Shown piece by piece: positions 16,685-26,091 of a stretch of 64,000 nucleotides of DNA. The stretch lies in contig NZ_LFIP02000014.1 in the NCBI RefSeq assembly GCF_001189235.2, positions 25,316 through 89,315 of the forward strand, in the 5' to 3' direction. The notes under the pieces are model-generated. The model searched no databases. It had not been told where the DNA came from and saw nothing but the letters and a program-made list of their open reading frames with translations. A program made the translations under genes and the position numbers. The first letter of the stretch is position 1. Each line of letters opens with the position of its first letter. Source of the DNA: Bradyrhizobium embrapense (GTDB lineage: Bacteria; Pseudomonadota; Alphaproteobacteria; Rhizobiales; Xanthobacteraceae).

Positions 16685-19600
16685 CTACTCGGCGGCCAGA
16701 CGGCTGGCGAGTTCATGTTCGGACATGAGGTCCGGATCGATGGCCATCAGCTCGCGCTTGGCCTTCTCTTTCAGTTGCACCACGGTGGCTCTGGACTGCT
16801 CGCCAATGCGGTCCACTTCCACGATCGTATCCATGTGTTCGAGCACGGCGACCCGCTTCTCGAACGGCGCCGCGATCACGAATTGGAGTCCGAGATTCTT
16901 ATAGAAGCTCATCATCTGCCGCTGGTTCTTGCCATCCATTTTCGAGAAGGCCTCGTCGAACATAGCGAGAGCGAAGCCGGCGGGCTTGCCCGTACGACGC
17001 TCGGCGCTGCCGTAGACGCCGGCGAGCGAAGCGCCGATGGCGACGTAGATGGGGACCTGCTGTTCGGCGCCCGATCCGGTGCCGCGCCGCTGCTCCCAGC
17101 GGGTCGAGCGGCCGGTAGCGACATCCTCCATGTGGATCTCGAAGGTGTAGAAGTTGCGGTAGTCCTCGAACTGGGTGAAGTCCTTGTCGGGATCCTCTAG
17201 CAGCGCCTCGAGTGCAAGGATCGTATCCTTGTGCGGGAAGTCATCGGGCACATCGCCCCGGAACAGCATGTCGAGCGCCTCCGGAGAGGTCTTGGCGATC
17301 TCGATGATCTTCAGGATGGGCTGGAATTCCACCACTTGGGTGCGATGGAACGAATATCTCTCGTTGTGGAAGGGATGTGCGTAGAGGCTGCGGTTCAACG
17401 ACTGCAATTCCCGCTCCATCTTGCCGATCCGCGCCGTGAGCGCGTTGATGAACTCGCCGCGGAGCAGTGTCGAGGCCTTTTCTGCCGCTTCTCGGGCCTG
17501 CCGTTCGTACTGGCGCAGTTCGTTGGACTCGATATCCGAGATAAGCTGCTCCATCCAGGGCTTCACCTCGCGTAGCGGCTCGCTTTCGGCGCCAACTTGC
17601 GAGCTCATCCCAAACTGATCGAAGTAATCGTAAAGGAGCTCGCGGACCCGTCGCTCGATCCGGACGCGCTCGACGTCCGAGGCGTCGGCATCTTTAACCG
17701 CCTTGTCTGCGATGGCACGGTGTTTCTCAGCAAAACCGCCTTTTGCTGCGGCATCGAGGCGCTCGCGGTAGACGAGCCTGCCTTTCGCGGCGGAGTAGAG
17801 CGGGAAGGCCTTGCGGTAGATCGACCGGGCGACCCGGAGATTGAGCTCGGAGCCCGGCACGTTCTCCCCGTCTCCGAGCCTTCTCTCGGCCGATCTGAGT
17901 TCGCCGTCATGCTCGCCAAACGCCTTCTGCTGGGTCTTTCTCTCGTCGAGCCTCTTGTCCTTCAGCTTCTGCTGCGCCCGCTTCTTGTCGCGAAGGCCGC
18001 CGTCGCCCGCGCCGTCGAGCGCATCGAGCCTGGAATGGGCTTCGCCGATCTCGGTCTGCGCGGCCGCGAAGGCCGCAGCGAAAGTCTTCAGGTCGTCACG
18101 CCCCTCACAGATGTTCTTCAGAGCGGCAAAGGCCTGCTCCGCGGCTTGGGCCTCCTTGCTCTTGTCGGCCAGGAGCCGATCCAGTTCCTCGGCCTGATCT
18201 TGCAGGGAGCGCAGGGCGTTCGCCTGGGCCGCTTTTCCGATCTTGTGCTGCGAGGCTTCGATCCAGCGATGGGTCCTGACGAGTCCATCGTCGTAGAGGC
18301 CGTCCTTCATGATGGCCCGGCCGGGCCTATTAAACTGATCGAGCGTGTCGGCGAGACGGACCGTGCCGTAGCGGCGCATGATGAACGCCATCGCGTCCGG
18401 ATCCTGGCTCCGGAAGATGCAGGGGAAACTGCCGCGCTCCGGCTTGGCCCGGAACTGCTCGAGCTTGTTCAGGCTCACGAGGGATGCGTGCCGAAACTCG
18501 CGGCGGCCTTCCTTGAACATCGCCGTGGCGGCGCTGATGTCCGCTCTGTCCACGAACACCGCCTCCCGGTCGCGGCCGAGGAGCGCCTCGGCGGCTTCCA
18601 CCCATTCGGGTTCGACGACTTCGATGATGTCACAGAGCACGCGCGGGGCCATTCCCTTCTGCCGGAGCCTTCGGCAGAGGAGTTCGGTATCGTCGCCAAG
18701 ATAGGCCCGCGTCCCTCCGGAGGCGTGCTGTCGGACCCGTTCGAGCACCTCGTCACGCCGGACTCGCAGCCCGGAAAGCTCCGCGATGATCGCCTGACGC
18801 GCTTCGTCGATCTTCGGCAGCCATTTCGCACCGCTGGTCGCGAAGGACTTCTCGGCCGCGGAGAGCTCGTCTGAGACGCCCGCTATGTCTGCCCCGACAG
18901 CGGCGATTAGAAGGCGCTCCAGCGCAGGGACGAAGTCTTCGAAAGAGTCTGCACACATCGCCCGGAGCGGATGCAGGCGACGGATGTTATCCAGGCGTGC
19001 CTTGAATTCGGCCGAGGCGCGGTGCGCCGCCTGCGCGGCCACATCAGCGCTCTGCTGCAGCGACTTTCTTCCGGTCTTGGCGTCGTGCTCGGCGATCGCC
19101 GCCGTCAGGCGTTCGATCTCCCGATCGATGGCCTTGACATCCTCCTCGATGAATTCGAGTTCTTTTGCTGCGGCATCTCGGCGCGCCATCTCGGTACGCC
19201 TCTTGGTCTTAAAGTCCAGGTTGATCGCCCGCGCCGCGAGCCAGGCCGCGCGTTTGGAAATCCACTCCTCCCTGAACTTGGTCTCGAGCGCCTCTTCGAG
19301 TGCGGCGAGAACTCCCCGAAGTGCTCTCAGAGCTTCGAGTCTGAGGCGCATTTTTCGGATCGTTTCGCTGATATTGCGGTAGGTCTGGATCGACTCGCGC
19401 AGCTCCTTGATACCGATCGGACTGTCCTCGAGGATATAGTTCCGCACGAACTGCGTGGCCGTCTGGTTGTGATCGAGCGTCATCGCATTGACGATCGACT
19501 TTTGCAGGGCGCTTGCGTTCTGCTCGCCGTAGGGCGAATGCGGCAGGAGATGGCGCATGTACTCGCGGACGTAGTCGCCGGCCCGATCGCGGTGGTTGAC

Positions 19601-20119
19601 GAAGTTGCCTTCGCCAACCGCCGCGACGATCCGGGCGCGCACGTCTTCCCACTGCGCCGGGAACTGCAACTTCCCTCGCTGTTCGATGAAGTCCTTGGAG
19701 CTTAGAACGGCGCCGACGGTGACGAACAGCGCGAGCACGGTTTCCCGGCTGTCTGACTTCCGCGCCTCGAGCGCCATGCCGATTGTGACCGGCGGCCGCG
19801 CGCCTTCCGTGTCTTCAAAACCGAGTGCGATGTAGGTGCGCGCCTCGTCGCGCCGGCGCTGGTCTTCGCCGAGCGTGCCGAGACAGTAGTCGACGACGCT
19901 GCGCTTCGAGCCACTACGCGACTTTCCGCTATCGCCGGCGACCGCGTTCAGGCGCAGGAACCGCCGGCTGCCGCCGGTGAGCACGACTTGGGCCATGTCG
20001 AGGATCGTCGATTTGCCGGAACGGTTCTCGCCAAGCACGCCGACGTGCCCCGTCACGTCGATGTCCGCGACGTCGAACAGGTGCCAGTTCACCATCGTAA
20101 GGTGGCGTAGCTCCATCAT
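16685..20119 (-). CDS. jetC: Wadjet SMC-like ATPase JetC
   Basis: The 1144-residue SMC/MukB-like protein has its N-terminal Walker A GENRSGKSTILD at residues 30-41. A long coiled coil follows with a hinge region near the middle. The C-terminal head contains GTGSGAEQQVPIYVAIGASL (signature-like) and the Walker B stretch LAMFDEAFSKMD. JetC is the loop-extruding motor of Wadjet, working with JetA (kleisin-like) and JetB (KITE-like) to recognise plasmids by size and topology. The start overlaps the jetB stop by four bases (ATGA), showing translational coupling. No frameshift or missing motif was seen. Confidence 0.9.
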   Translation of the reverse strand: MMELRHLTMVNWHLFDVADIDVTGHVGVLGENRSGKSTILDMAQVVLTGGSRRFLRLNAVAGDSGKSRSGSKRSVVDYCLGTLGEDQRRRDEARTYIALGFEDTEGARPPVTIGMALEARKSDSRETVLALFVTVGAVLSSKDFIEQRGKLQFPAQWEDVRARIVAAVGEGNFVNHRDRAGDYVREYMRHLLPHSPYGEQNASALQKSIVNAMTLDHNQTATQFVRNYILEDSPIGIKELRESIQTYRNISETIRKMRLRLEALRALRGVLAALEEALETKFREEWISKRAAWLAARAINLDFKTKRRTEMARRDAAAKELEFIEEDVKAIDREIERLTAAIAEHDAKTGRKSLQQSADVAAQAAHRASAEFKARLDNIRRLHPLRAMCADSFEDFVPALERLLIAAVGADIAGVSDELSAAEKSFATSGAKWLPKIDEARQAIIAELSGLRVRRDEVLERVRQHASGGTRAYLGDDTELLCRRLRQKGMAPRVLCDIIEVVEPEWVEAAEALLGRDREAVFVDRADISAATAMFKEGRREFRHASLVSLNKLEQFRAKPERGSFPCIFRSQDPDAMAFIMRRYGTVRLADTLDQFNRPGRAIMKDGLYDDGLVRTHRWIEASQHKIGKAAQANALRSLQDQAEELDRLLADKSKEAQAAEQAFAALKNICEGRDDLKTFAAAFAAAQTEIGEAHSRLDALDGAGDGGLRDKKRAQQKLKDKRLDERKTQQKAFGEHDGELRSAERRLGDGENVPGSELNLRVARSIYRKAFPLYSAAKGRLVYRERLDAAAKGGFAEKHRAIADKAVKDADASDVERVRIERRVRELLYDYFDQFGMSSQVGAESEPLREVKPWMEQLISDIESNELRQYERQAREAAEKASTLLRGEFINALTARIGKMERELQSLNRSLYAHPFHNERYSFHRTQVVEFQPILKIIEIAKTSPEALDMLFRGDVPDDFPHKDTILALEALLEDPDKDFTQFEDYRNFYTFEIHMEDVATGRSTRWEQRRGTGSGAEQQVPIYVAIGASLAGVYGSAERRTGKPAGFALAMFDEAFSKMDGKNQRQMMSFYKNLGLQFVIAAPFEKRVAVLEHMDTIVEVDRIGEQSRATVVQLKEKAKRELMAIDPDLMSEHELASRLAAE

Positions 20120-20754
20120 GCCTCGTCTCCCGCGGGCTGCGGAAAACGGGCCTCCTCGCTGCGCACGTAGCGCTCGAGCCGTTGCAGCGCGTCGCCGCCG
20201 CTGATCAGCTTGATCATCGGGCGGATCCTGACCTCGCAGTCCCGCTGCTCGTCGTCGAAGTCGCCGATCTCGACAAGGCTGCGCTGGGCAGCCTCGCGCA
20301 GAATGTCGCGGAAGCGGGCGGCCGAGATCGCGCCTCCGCCGCCGTGTTGCGCCATCTCGCGGTAGCGGTCGAACAAGTCATTCAAGGTGGCGACCACGAC
20401 GGCCCGGTCTTCGACTGCTCCGACGTTCACCTCTTGCTGCCAGTACGCTGCCAGCACCAAAATAACGATGGATTCATCGAGCTTCATCCGGGGCAGCGCC
20501 ACGTCCTCGTCCATGGCGACGATGCCGGCCCACTGCGCCTCCGGATCGCGATGGACGCGGTATCCGCAACTATCGAAGAAGCCATCGACCACGTTGCGGA
20601 AGCGGCCGTCCATGATCATGTTGTAGACGGTTCCGGTTCTGGGATCTCCCGCGAACACGAACTGCCGCCGCAGCAGGAAGTGCAGCGCTTTGCGGAGGTC
20701 GGCCGCCTTTTCGGCACCGAAGGCGCGCTCGACGTGTTCGAACTCACTGAGCAT
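20116..20754 (-). CDS. jetB: Wadjet subunit JetB (DUF4194)
   Basis: The 212-residue protein begins MLSEFEHVERAFGAEKAADL and contains LHFLLRRQFVFAGDPRTGTV and VALPRMKLDESIVILVLAAYWQ, typical of the winged-helix DUF4194/JetB family (a KITE-like subunit analogous to MukE). It would dimerise and bind the kleisin JetA and DNA. Its start lies 11 bases inside jetA and its stop overlaps jetC. It appears intact. Confidence 0.85.
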   Translation of the reverse strand: MLSEFEHVERAFGAEKAADLRKALHFLLRRQFVFAGDPRTGTVYNMIMDGRFRNVVDGFFDSCGYRVHRDPEAQWAGIVAMDEDVALPRMKLDESIVILVLAAYWQQEVNVGAVEDRAVVVATLNDLFDRYREMAQHGGGGAISAARFRDILREAAQRSLVEIGDFDDEQRDCEVRIRPMIKLISGGDALQRLERYVRSEEARFPQPAGDEA

Positions 20755-22268
20755 GGAGCTCCTCCGCTTTCCGGGGCCTGCCGGATCGCCTGACCAGGAA
20801 GTTCGCGCAACGCAGCCATTCGCTGTCGTGTGGCGGCGTGTCTGGGCGCGGCTCCAGATCGAATCCGGTCGCGACCTGCGGCGGAACCTCGCCCGTCAGC
20901 GCATAGCGGCGGGCGCAATCGAAGGCGAGGAAGTCGTCTACAGTGTCGATTTCCATGAAGCGAGCTTCCTTGGTCGCGAATGGCGGCACCTGGCCCTCAA
21001 GGAATCGTCTGACATCCTCGGGCCGAGGCGCGATGCGAGCGATATACTCGAGACGGAGCTTCTTCCTCAGCTCGTACAACGGGTCCGAGGGCGGCCCGGC
21101 GAGCTCCTTCGCCTCGACCGGGCGGCGCGGCTGCCTGGCTGGCGCCTGATGGTGCTCCGACCAGGGCGACCGCAGCGGCTCGATACTCCACTCGACGGTC
21201 GCCCTGTCGTGCCTGCCGTCTCGCAGCAGAGCGTCCAGCCGCCGCACCAGGTCGCCGGCCCGGCCGACGAGTCCCTGCCCGCCGCGCTCGGCGTACTTGA
21301 TGGTGTTGCGGACCCGGGCTTCGAGCTGCCTGCGGAAGGCCTCGATCCGTTCGAACATCTCGCCGATCTGTTCGAAGATGTTTTCGATTGCGAGCAGATC
21401 GTCGGCCGCCGCCATTCGACCGTCCTCGACGTCGGCGGCCATGCTGGAAGCGGTGTACTCCTCGGCGAGGACCTGCATGGTGTCCGGGGTGTAGGAGATT
21501 CGCCGTGCGAGATCGACGATGGCATCGCGGAAGCGGTACGGATGGTTGACGGTGAGGATCGAAATCCTTCAGCAGGAGCTGGTCGACGAACTCCTCGAAG
21601 AAGGCTTCCAGCCTGGTAGCCACTGTCTTCGATTCCATGACGGTCCGTCGGATACGCTTCAGGTCGGCCAGAATGGCCCGCAGGCTCTTGGTAAACTGGT
21701 CGGCCTGGTTGCGTGCTTCGCGGACGGCGAGCGCGGCTTCGCGCTGCTTGCGGTCGGTGATCTCGGGCCTCAGCTTTTCGACGGCTTCGAGATTGAGGCG
21801 GATCTGCACGATCAAGCCGCCGAACCGCTGCGAGAGATCCTTATTGAGGCTCGCGAGCCGCTGGATCACGAGCAGCGGTCCCATTGCCATGTCGACCGTG
21901 ACACGGAGCCCGTATTCCTCCTCCTCAAGCCAACCCCAGGCGAGCAGCCGCGCGTAGAGTTGCCGCGCCAGACCGAGCGCCTTGTCGCCCTTCTCGGACG
22001 CGAGCGCGACGTCGGCCTTCCGGATACGGCGGCGACCTGCCGAGATCATTTCCGGCAGGGTGCCGAAGTCATCGCCTTCGCTCCAGAGGGCCGGGTTGGC
22101 GCGCATGACGTCGTAGATGGCGTGGGCGACCTGCTGCGGAGTTGGGAACGATGGCGCGCCTGAAAAGAAGCGTTCAAGGAGGTCGAGCAGACAGGCCGCG
22201 TACAGGTGCTTGTGATCGCGCGAGAAGGCCAAAAAAGCCTCATCATGCAAATGACGGAATAAGGACAA
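20744..22268 (-). pseudogene. jetA: Wadjet subunit JetA, interrupted by one frameshift
   Basis: From ATG 22268 the product reads MSLFRHLHDEAFLAFSRDHK for about 240 residues to FVDQLLLKD. Around 21545-21575 the frame must shift by one base to continue SILTVNHPYRFRDAIVDLAR, TPDTMQVLAEEYTASSMAAD and on to a stop at 20744, 11 bases past the jetB start. The span (1525 bases) is one more than a multiple of three. JetA is the kleisin-like subunit linking the JetC heads and JetB. Without it Wadjet should not work, so this break decides whether the operon is alive. No homopolymer or slippery heptamer is visible at the junction, so programmed frameshifting is unlikely. A sequencing error or a recent mutation is more probable. 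Confidence 0.82.
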
Positions 22269-22414
22269 TCGCTACCACTCCTGAACTGGCGTCATCCAGA
22301 GAAGGGGCGAGCCGCCCTGCCCCTAACCTTATGATCTACCGAGGAAATACTTCCGTCGAGATGCATCACGAAGGACTCGCAACCAAAAGGATTTTGTTCG
22401 CTGTATGTTCCTGT
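22269..22414 (-). other. Leader region of the jet operon
   Basis: Just upstream of jetA. It presumably contains the operon promoter, but I cannot identify reliable -35/-10 elements. Confidence 0.25.
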
Positions 22415-22519
22415 ATAGCTTGCCGAAGGGAAGCTGTCGAGCCTCACGGCTCCGTGCCGGCGCTTTGAGGGAGGGATGAGTCTTCGGGGAAAGCCGTTCA
22501 AAGAACTTCGGCAAGCTAT
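22415..22519. repeat. Structured inverted-repeat element upstream of the Wadjet operon
   Basis: Perfect 14-bp outer arms, ATAGCTTGCCGAAG (22415-22428) and CTTCGGCAAGCTAT (22506-22519), enclose 77 bases that can fold into two further stems. One is GAGCC/GGCTC with a TCAC loop. The other is CGGCGCTTT/AAAGCCG with one bulged base. The result is a three-way-junction shape. It could be a small structured RNA or a MITE-like mobile element. No target-site duplication is evident at the flanks. Confidence 0.5.
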
Positions 22520-22992
22520 GTTGTCCAATGAGACAAAAAGCCCCGCTATTCGGCCGTAGTCGGCGCGGAGATCTTAGGGAGGAACTATTGAGGACGGAAG
22601 CCTCCGGGCTGACGAACGAGCAGGGCTCCGTTGAGTATCCAAGCCGGGCGTGGTGCTAAGGTAGTCGCGATCTGTAGTTTGTGCCCTGCTAACCGCTGAA
22701 GTGTGCAACGGCCAATCTTTCAGTGTCGTTTTCTTCGATACCCAGCACCCATAATAGAGTGTTCAAGGGAGAGTCGGAATCGCGCTCGCGATGTCCGATC
22801 ACGTTTTTTCCTGGCCCTGCACGTCGCGCTTCTGCCGCCTCTATCTCGTTTGCCGACGGAGGTTTTGAGGATTGAGTCCACCGTCGATGCCTCGAGCAAT
22901 GAGACCCTACACGCTCACTTGCCGTTAGGCCCCTGCTAAGTAATATCAAGCAGCGGCTAAGTTATTGATTTTTATTGTTGTTTAGATAAACC
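22520..22992 (+). other. Stretch without a recognisable gene
   Basis: Short frames only on both strands. It becomes AT-rich from about 22935 as it approaches the AbiE promoter. Confidence 0.3.
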
Positions 22993-23029
22993 TTGCGTGT
23001 TGTCAGAAATTGTCCTATGTTTCTGACAA
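22993..23029 (+). promoter_or_regulatory. AbiE promoter with overlapping palindromic operator
   Basis: TTGCGT (22993-22998) and TATGTT (23016-23021) are 17 bases apart and fit -35/-10 boxes. A perfect inverted repeat, TTGTCAGAAA (23000-23009) and TTTCTGACAA (23020-23029), overlaps the spacer and -10. GGGGGGAAG then precedes the ATG at 23042. This is the arrangement expected for autorepression by the AbiEi-like antitoxin. Confidence 0.7.
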
Positions 23030-23041
23030 CGGGGGGAAGCC

Positions 23042-23641
23042 ATGCAAACCGTCGCCGAGCGTATTTTGAGTTACGCCCAAGCACTTCCAGAAGGCACTTT
23101 GATCGGTGCTAAGGAAGTTTTGCATTTGGGAAGTCGTGCTGCGGTCGATCAAGCTTTGAAGCGTCTCGCCAAACGCGACGAGTTGATGCGTCTTGCCCAT
23201 GGGCTCTACGCTCTGCCAGTGAAAACACGCTTTGGCTTACGCGCGCCGGCTGCTGAAAAGGTCATCGAAGCGCTGGCTTCCACGCACGCAGAAACGATCG
23301 TTCCACACGGAGCCGCGGCCGCGAATAAACTTGGTCTCACTACGCAAGTGCCGACGAAGCTCGTCTATTTGACCTCCGGTCCTGATCGTCAGTTTCGTCT
23401 CGGAGCACAGACGGTTGAGATGCGGCATGCACCGCACTGGATGCTTCTGCCGACAGACTCGATTGCTGGACAGGCAATCCGGGCTCTTGCCTGGCTCGGC
23501 GAGCGAGAGGCGGGCGAGGCTCTTAAAGTATTGAAGCGCAAGCTGCCCGACGACACTTTGCAGGATCTCGTCGCGCTGCGTCGCGCGATGCCTCCGTGGA
23601 TGTCGAAATCCGTCAGCCAATCCCTTCTAAATCATGGCTGA
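23042..23641 (+). CDS. AbiEi-like antitoxin (type IV toxin-antitoxin, DUF6088-like)
   Basis: The 199-residue protein begins MQTVAERILSYAQALPEGTL. The N-terminal 60 residues form a winged helix (HLGSRAAVDQALKRLAKRDE, then LMRLAHGLYALP), the DNA-binding part of AbiEi antitoxins. The rest (APAAEKVIEALASTHAETIV, PHGAAAANKLGLTTQVP) matches the AbiEi C-terminal domain. It would repress its own promoter at the palindrome just upstream and counter the AbiEii toxin without direct contact, as in known type IV systems. Its stop overlaps the toxin start by 8 bases. Confidence 0.85.
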   Translation: MQTVAERILSYAQALPEGTLIGAKEVLHLGSRAAVDQALKRLAKRDELMRLAHGLYALPVKTRFGLRAPAAEKVIEALASTHAETIVPHGAAAANKLGLTTQVPTKLVYLTSGPDRQFRLGAQTVEMRHAPHWMLLPTDSIAGQAIRALAWLGEREAGEALKVLKRKLPDDTLQDLVALRRAMPPWMSKSVSQSLLNHG

Positions 23642-24638
23642 ACTTTACCTGACGCTCTCTCGTGACGAGAGGCTTGAGGCACTTGGCGTTGCCGCCACCG
23701 CCTCAGGCCGCCCGGTCCATCTTTTGGAGAAGGACATCTGGGCCGTTTGGGCCCTGCAAGGACTCTTTGACTCTGAATTGGGTGAGCATCTTGTCTTTAA
23801 GGGAGGTACGTCCCTCTCCAAAGGTTACGACGTCATCGAACGTTTCTCGGAGGATATCGATCTCACTTACGATATCCGCCGGATCATTCCTGAGCTTGCC
23901 ACGGGCGACCCACCCATACCCGCTTCGCGAAGCCAGGCCGACAAGTGGACAAAGCTTGCGCGCGAGCGGCTCACCGACTGGGTCAAAGACAAGACCCTTC
24001 CTGCCCTACAGAAACACGCAGCAGCTACAGGAGTCGACGTCACGTTCCGTGTTGAGAACGATGTCATCTATGTCGACTATGAAAAGCTGATCCAGGGCTC
24101 GGACTATGTTCCGCCCTGGATCAAGCTTGAATTCGGTGCGCGCTCGACCGGTGAGCCGTCCGAGACGAGAAAGATCACCTGCGATGCGGCGAAATCCCTG
24201 CCCGAACTCGAGTTTCCTGTAGCGACCCCAAAAATCATGCTTCCCAAGCGCACCGTTTGGGAGAAAGCAACGGCCGTCCACGTTCTTTGCGCTCAGGGTA
24301 TCGCGGGCGATCGTGTGTCGCGCCATTGGTACGATCTCGTGAAGCTCGATGATAAGGGATTTGCGCAAGCTGCCTTCGATGACAAAGTGTTGGGGCAGGA
24401 AGTCGCCGATTGGAAGAGCAAGTTCTTCCGGGAGAAAGATCGCGACGGCAATGTCATTGACTATCATGCCGCGGTATCCGGCAAGCTTCAGTTAGTTCCT
24501 GACGAAAAGATGTGTAAGGACCTTGAGGCCGATTATCAAAAGACGATCGACGCTGGATTACTTCTCGGCGAACCTGAGCCGTTTGAGCAGCTCATGAAAC
24601 GCTGGGAAGCTCTGCAGCGGCGCGCAAATAGTAAGTAA
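23634..24638 (+). CDS. AbiEii-like nucleotidyltransferase toxin
   Basis: The 334-residue protein of the AbiEii/DUF1814 family carries the nucleotidyltransferase signature FKGGTSLSK (55-63) followed by SEDIDLTYD (72-80), with two metal-binding aspartates, and an upstream EKD (32-34). A downstream lysine-rich DxxK region (ATPKIMLPKRTVWEKATAVH) fits motif III. These toxins inhibit growth, at least some by adding nucleotides to tRNA 3' ends, and give abortive infection. The gene looks complete and is coupled to its antitoxin by an 8-base overlap. The pair probably stabilises the island or limits phage. Confidence 0.88.
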   Translation: MAELYLTLSRDERLEALGVAATASGRPVHLLEKDIWAVWALQGLFDSELGEHLVFKGGTSLSKGYDVIERFSEDIDLTYDIRRIIPELATGDPPIPASRSQADKWTKLARERLTDWVKDKTLPALQKHAAATGVDVTFRVENDVIYVDYEKLIQGSDYVPPWIKLEFGARSTGEPSETRKITCDAAKSLPELEFPVATPKIMLPKRTVWEKATAVHVLCAQGIAGDRVSRHWYDLVKLDDKGFAQAAFDDKVLGQEVADWKSKFFREKDRDGNVIDYHAAVSGKLQLVPDEKMCKDLEADYQKTIDAGLLLGEPEPFEQLMKRWEALQRRANSK

Positions 24639-24759
24639 GGCCGGTTGCTGGAACGGACGCTTCGAAAGATTTCCGACGTATAGAAGCTGTGCTGAGCATT
24701 GCCGAAGATGAGCCCCAGCACGCGCTGCTGCACTTTGGAAAAATAGCACATTCGCCCCG

Positions 24760-26091
24760 CTATAGCGTGCTTTGCTTGTTTACAGCGCTGTTAATTTTGA
24801 GCGGTGCCGTCTCCGGCATCATGAGCATGGCAAGGAGCCCAGCCGCGTTAGCGATAAGCATGTACCAGGCGGGCGCCAGCGCGCTCCCGGTAAGATAGAT
24901 CAGCCAGGTGACAACTGGTTGAGCTGTGCCTCCGAAGATCGCTATCGCAAAAGCGTAGATGATCGCGAAGGCGCCACCACGAATATTCTTGGGCAAACCT
25001 TCGGCCATGCTCACATAGAAGGCGCTGTACGGAATCGTTCCAATAAGTGTGAGCGCACCGAGACCCCCGAGAAGTGCGACGGCGCTGCGGCTCTCTGAGA
25101 TCCAGAGGAACACCGGATAGGTCATCAACAACGCAGCGATCTGCGGCCATATCATGATGTGCCGGCGGCCCGCGCGGTCTGCGAGCCAGCCGCCCAGCAG
25201 CGCGGCAGCAATTCCTACCGTATTGCTAACGAGCGTGGTGCCAAAGGCGAGAGGCGCGGAAACTTGCAGGGTATTCAGTGCATAGGTGGTCATATATCCC
25301 GTGACGTAGGTGATGATCGTGCAACTGGCCAGGACGACGAATCCCAAGCTCATAATACGGCGAGTGGCAGGCAATCTTCTTACAGGGGGAACGCCCGGAG
25401 CCGGCGTTTGGGGCCGGTGCAACGTTTCGGGCAAGCCGCTCCGCAGCCAAAATCCGAACGGCAGCGTAACGGCGCCGAGCAAGAGCGCGATCCGCCATCC
25501 GTACGCGTTGAGTGCCTCGCTTGTCATGGTCAGGGAGAGTATTTCTCCAACAAGCGCCCCCGCCGTTGCAGCGATCTGTTGGCTGGCAGGCTGAAACGAG
25601 ACAGCAAGACCGCGCCCCTCGACCGGCGCCGCTTCCAGCAAATAGGCAGTTGTCGGACCAACCTCACCGCCGAGCGCGAAGCCTTGCACCAAACGTGCGA
25701 CAATGACCAGGAGCGGAGCAGCAGCTCCTATTGTCCCGTATGAGGGGGTGAGCGCTAACACAAGGATCGCGGCGCTCATCAGGACAAAGCTGGCGGTCAT
25801 CGCGGGCCGGCGCCCGGCCCGATCCGAATACGAGCCGAGAACGATGGCCCCGATCGGCCTGGTCACAAAACCCGCGCCGAAGGTTGCGAGCGACAGCATG
25901 AGGCTGGCGAACGGGTCGCTTGCCGGGAAAAACGCTTGTCCGATCTGGATCGCGAAAAAGCTATAGGTCCCAAAGTCGTAGAATTCGAGAATATTGCCGA
26001 TCGTTGCACCCAACACGGCGCGCCGGGCTAAGGATTCGTCTGCCGGAACGAGGACCGGCTCCGGTTTCAGCCGAGTAGATTGCTTGCCCAT
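24760..26091 (-). CDS. MFS transporter, metabolite:H+ symporter (MHS/ProP-like) family
   Basis: The 443-residue protein has twelve predicted membrane helices. The start at 26091 gives MGKQSTRLKPEPVLVPADES. Helix 1 begins ATIGNILEFYDFGTYSFFAI, characteristic of the MHS family. The cytoplasmic loops carry the MFS motif GSYSDRAGRRPAM and its repeat GGWLADRAGRRHIM, and RLVQGFALGGEVG is the family's helix-4/5 signature. Relatives import carboxylates, betaines or shikimate with protons. The substrate here is unknown. It is intact, while two related copies in this window (30985-31401 and 54893-55984) are broken. The roughly 400 bases upstream of the first broken copy resemble this gene's upstream region, so duplication included regulatory DNA. 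Confidence 0.88.
   Translation of the reverse strand: MGKQSTRLKPEPVLVPADESLARRAVLGATIGNILEFYDFGTYSFFAIQIGQAFFPASDPFASLMLSLATFGAGFVTRPIGAIVLGSYSDRAGRRPAMTASFVLMSAAILVLALTPSYGTIGAAAPLLVIVARLVQGFALGGEVGPTTAYLLEAAPVEGRGLAVSFQPASQQIAATAGALVGEILSLTMTSEALNAYGWRIALLLGAVTLPFGFWLRSGLPETLHRPQTPAPGVPPVRRLPATRRIMSLGFVVLASCTIITYVTGYMTTYALNTLQVSAPLAFGTTLVSNTVGIAAALLGGWLADRAGRRHIMIWPQIAALLMTYPVFLWISESRSAVALLGGLGALTLIGTIPYSAFYVSMAEGLPKNIRGGAFAIIYAFAIAIFGGTAQPVVTWLIYLTGSALAPAWYMLIANAAGLLAMLMMPETAPLKINSAVNKQSTL

Noticed and set aside
17597..18874. Long plus-strand open frame (about 425 codons) opposite jetC, and other long frames across 15.6-21.7 kb
   Set aside because: Composition is that of antisense to a GC-rich gene, there is no ribosome site, and the minus-strand jet genes have family motifs.
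21540..21580. Programmed frameshifting as the explanation for split jetA
   Set aside because: No slippery heptamer, stop-adjacent structure or known precedent in JetA; mutation or sequencing error is simpler.
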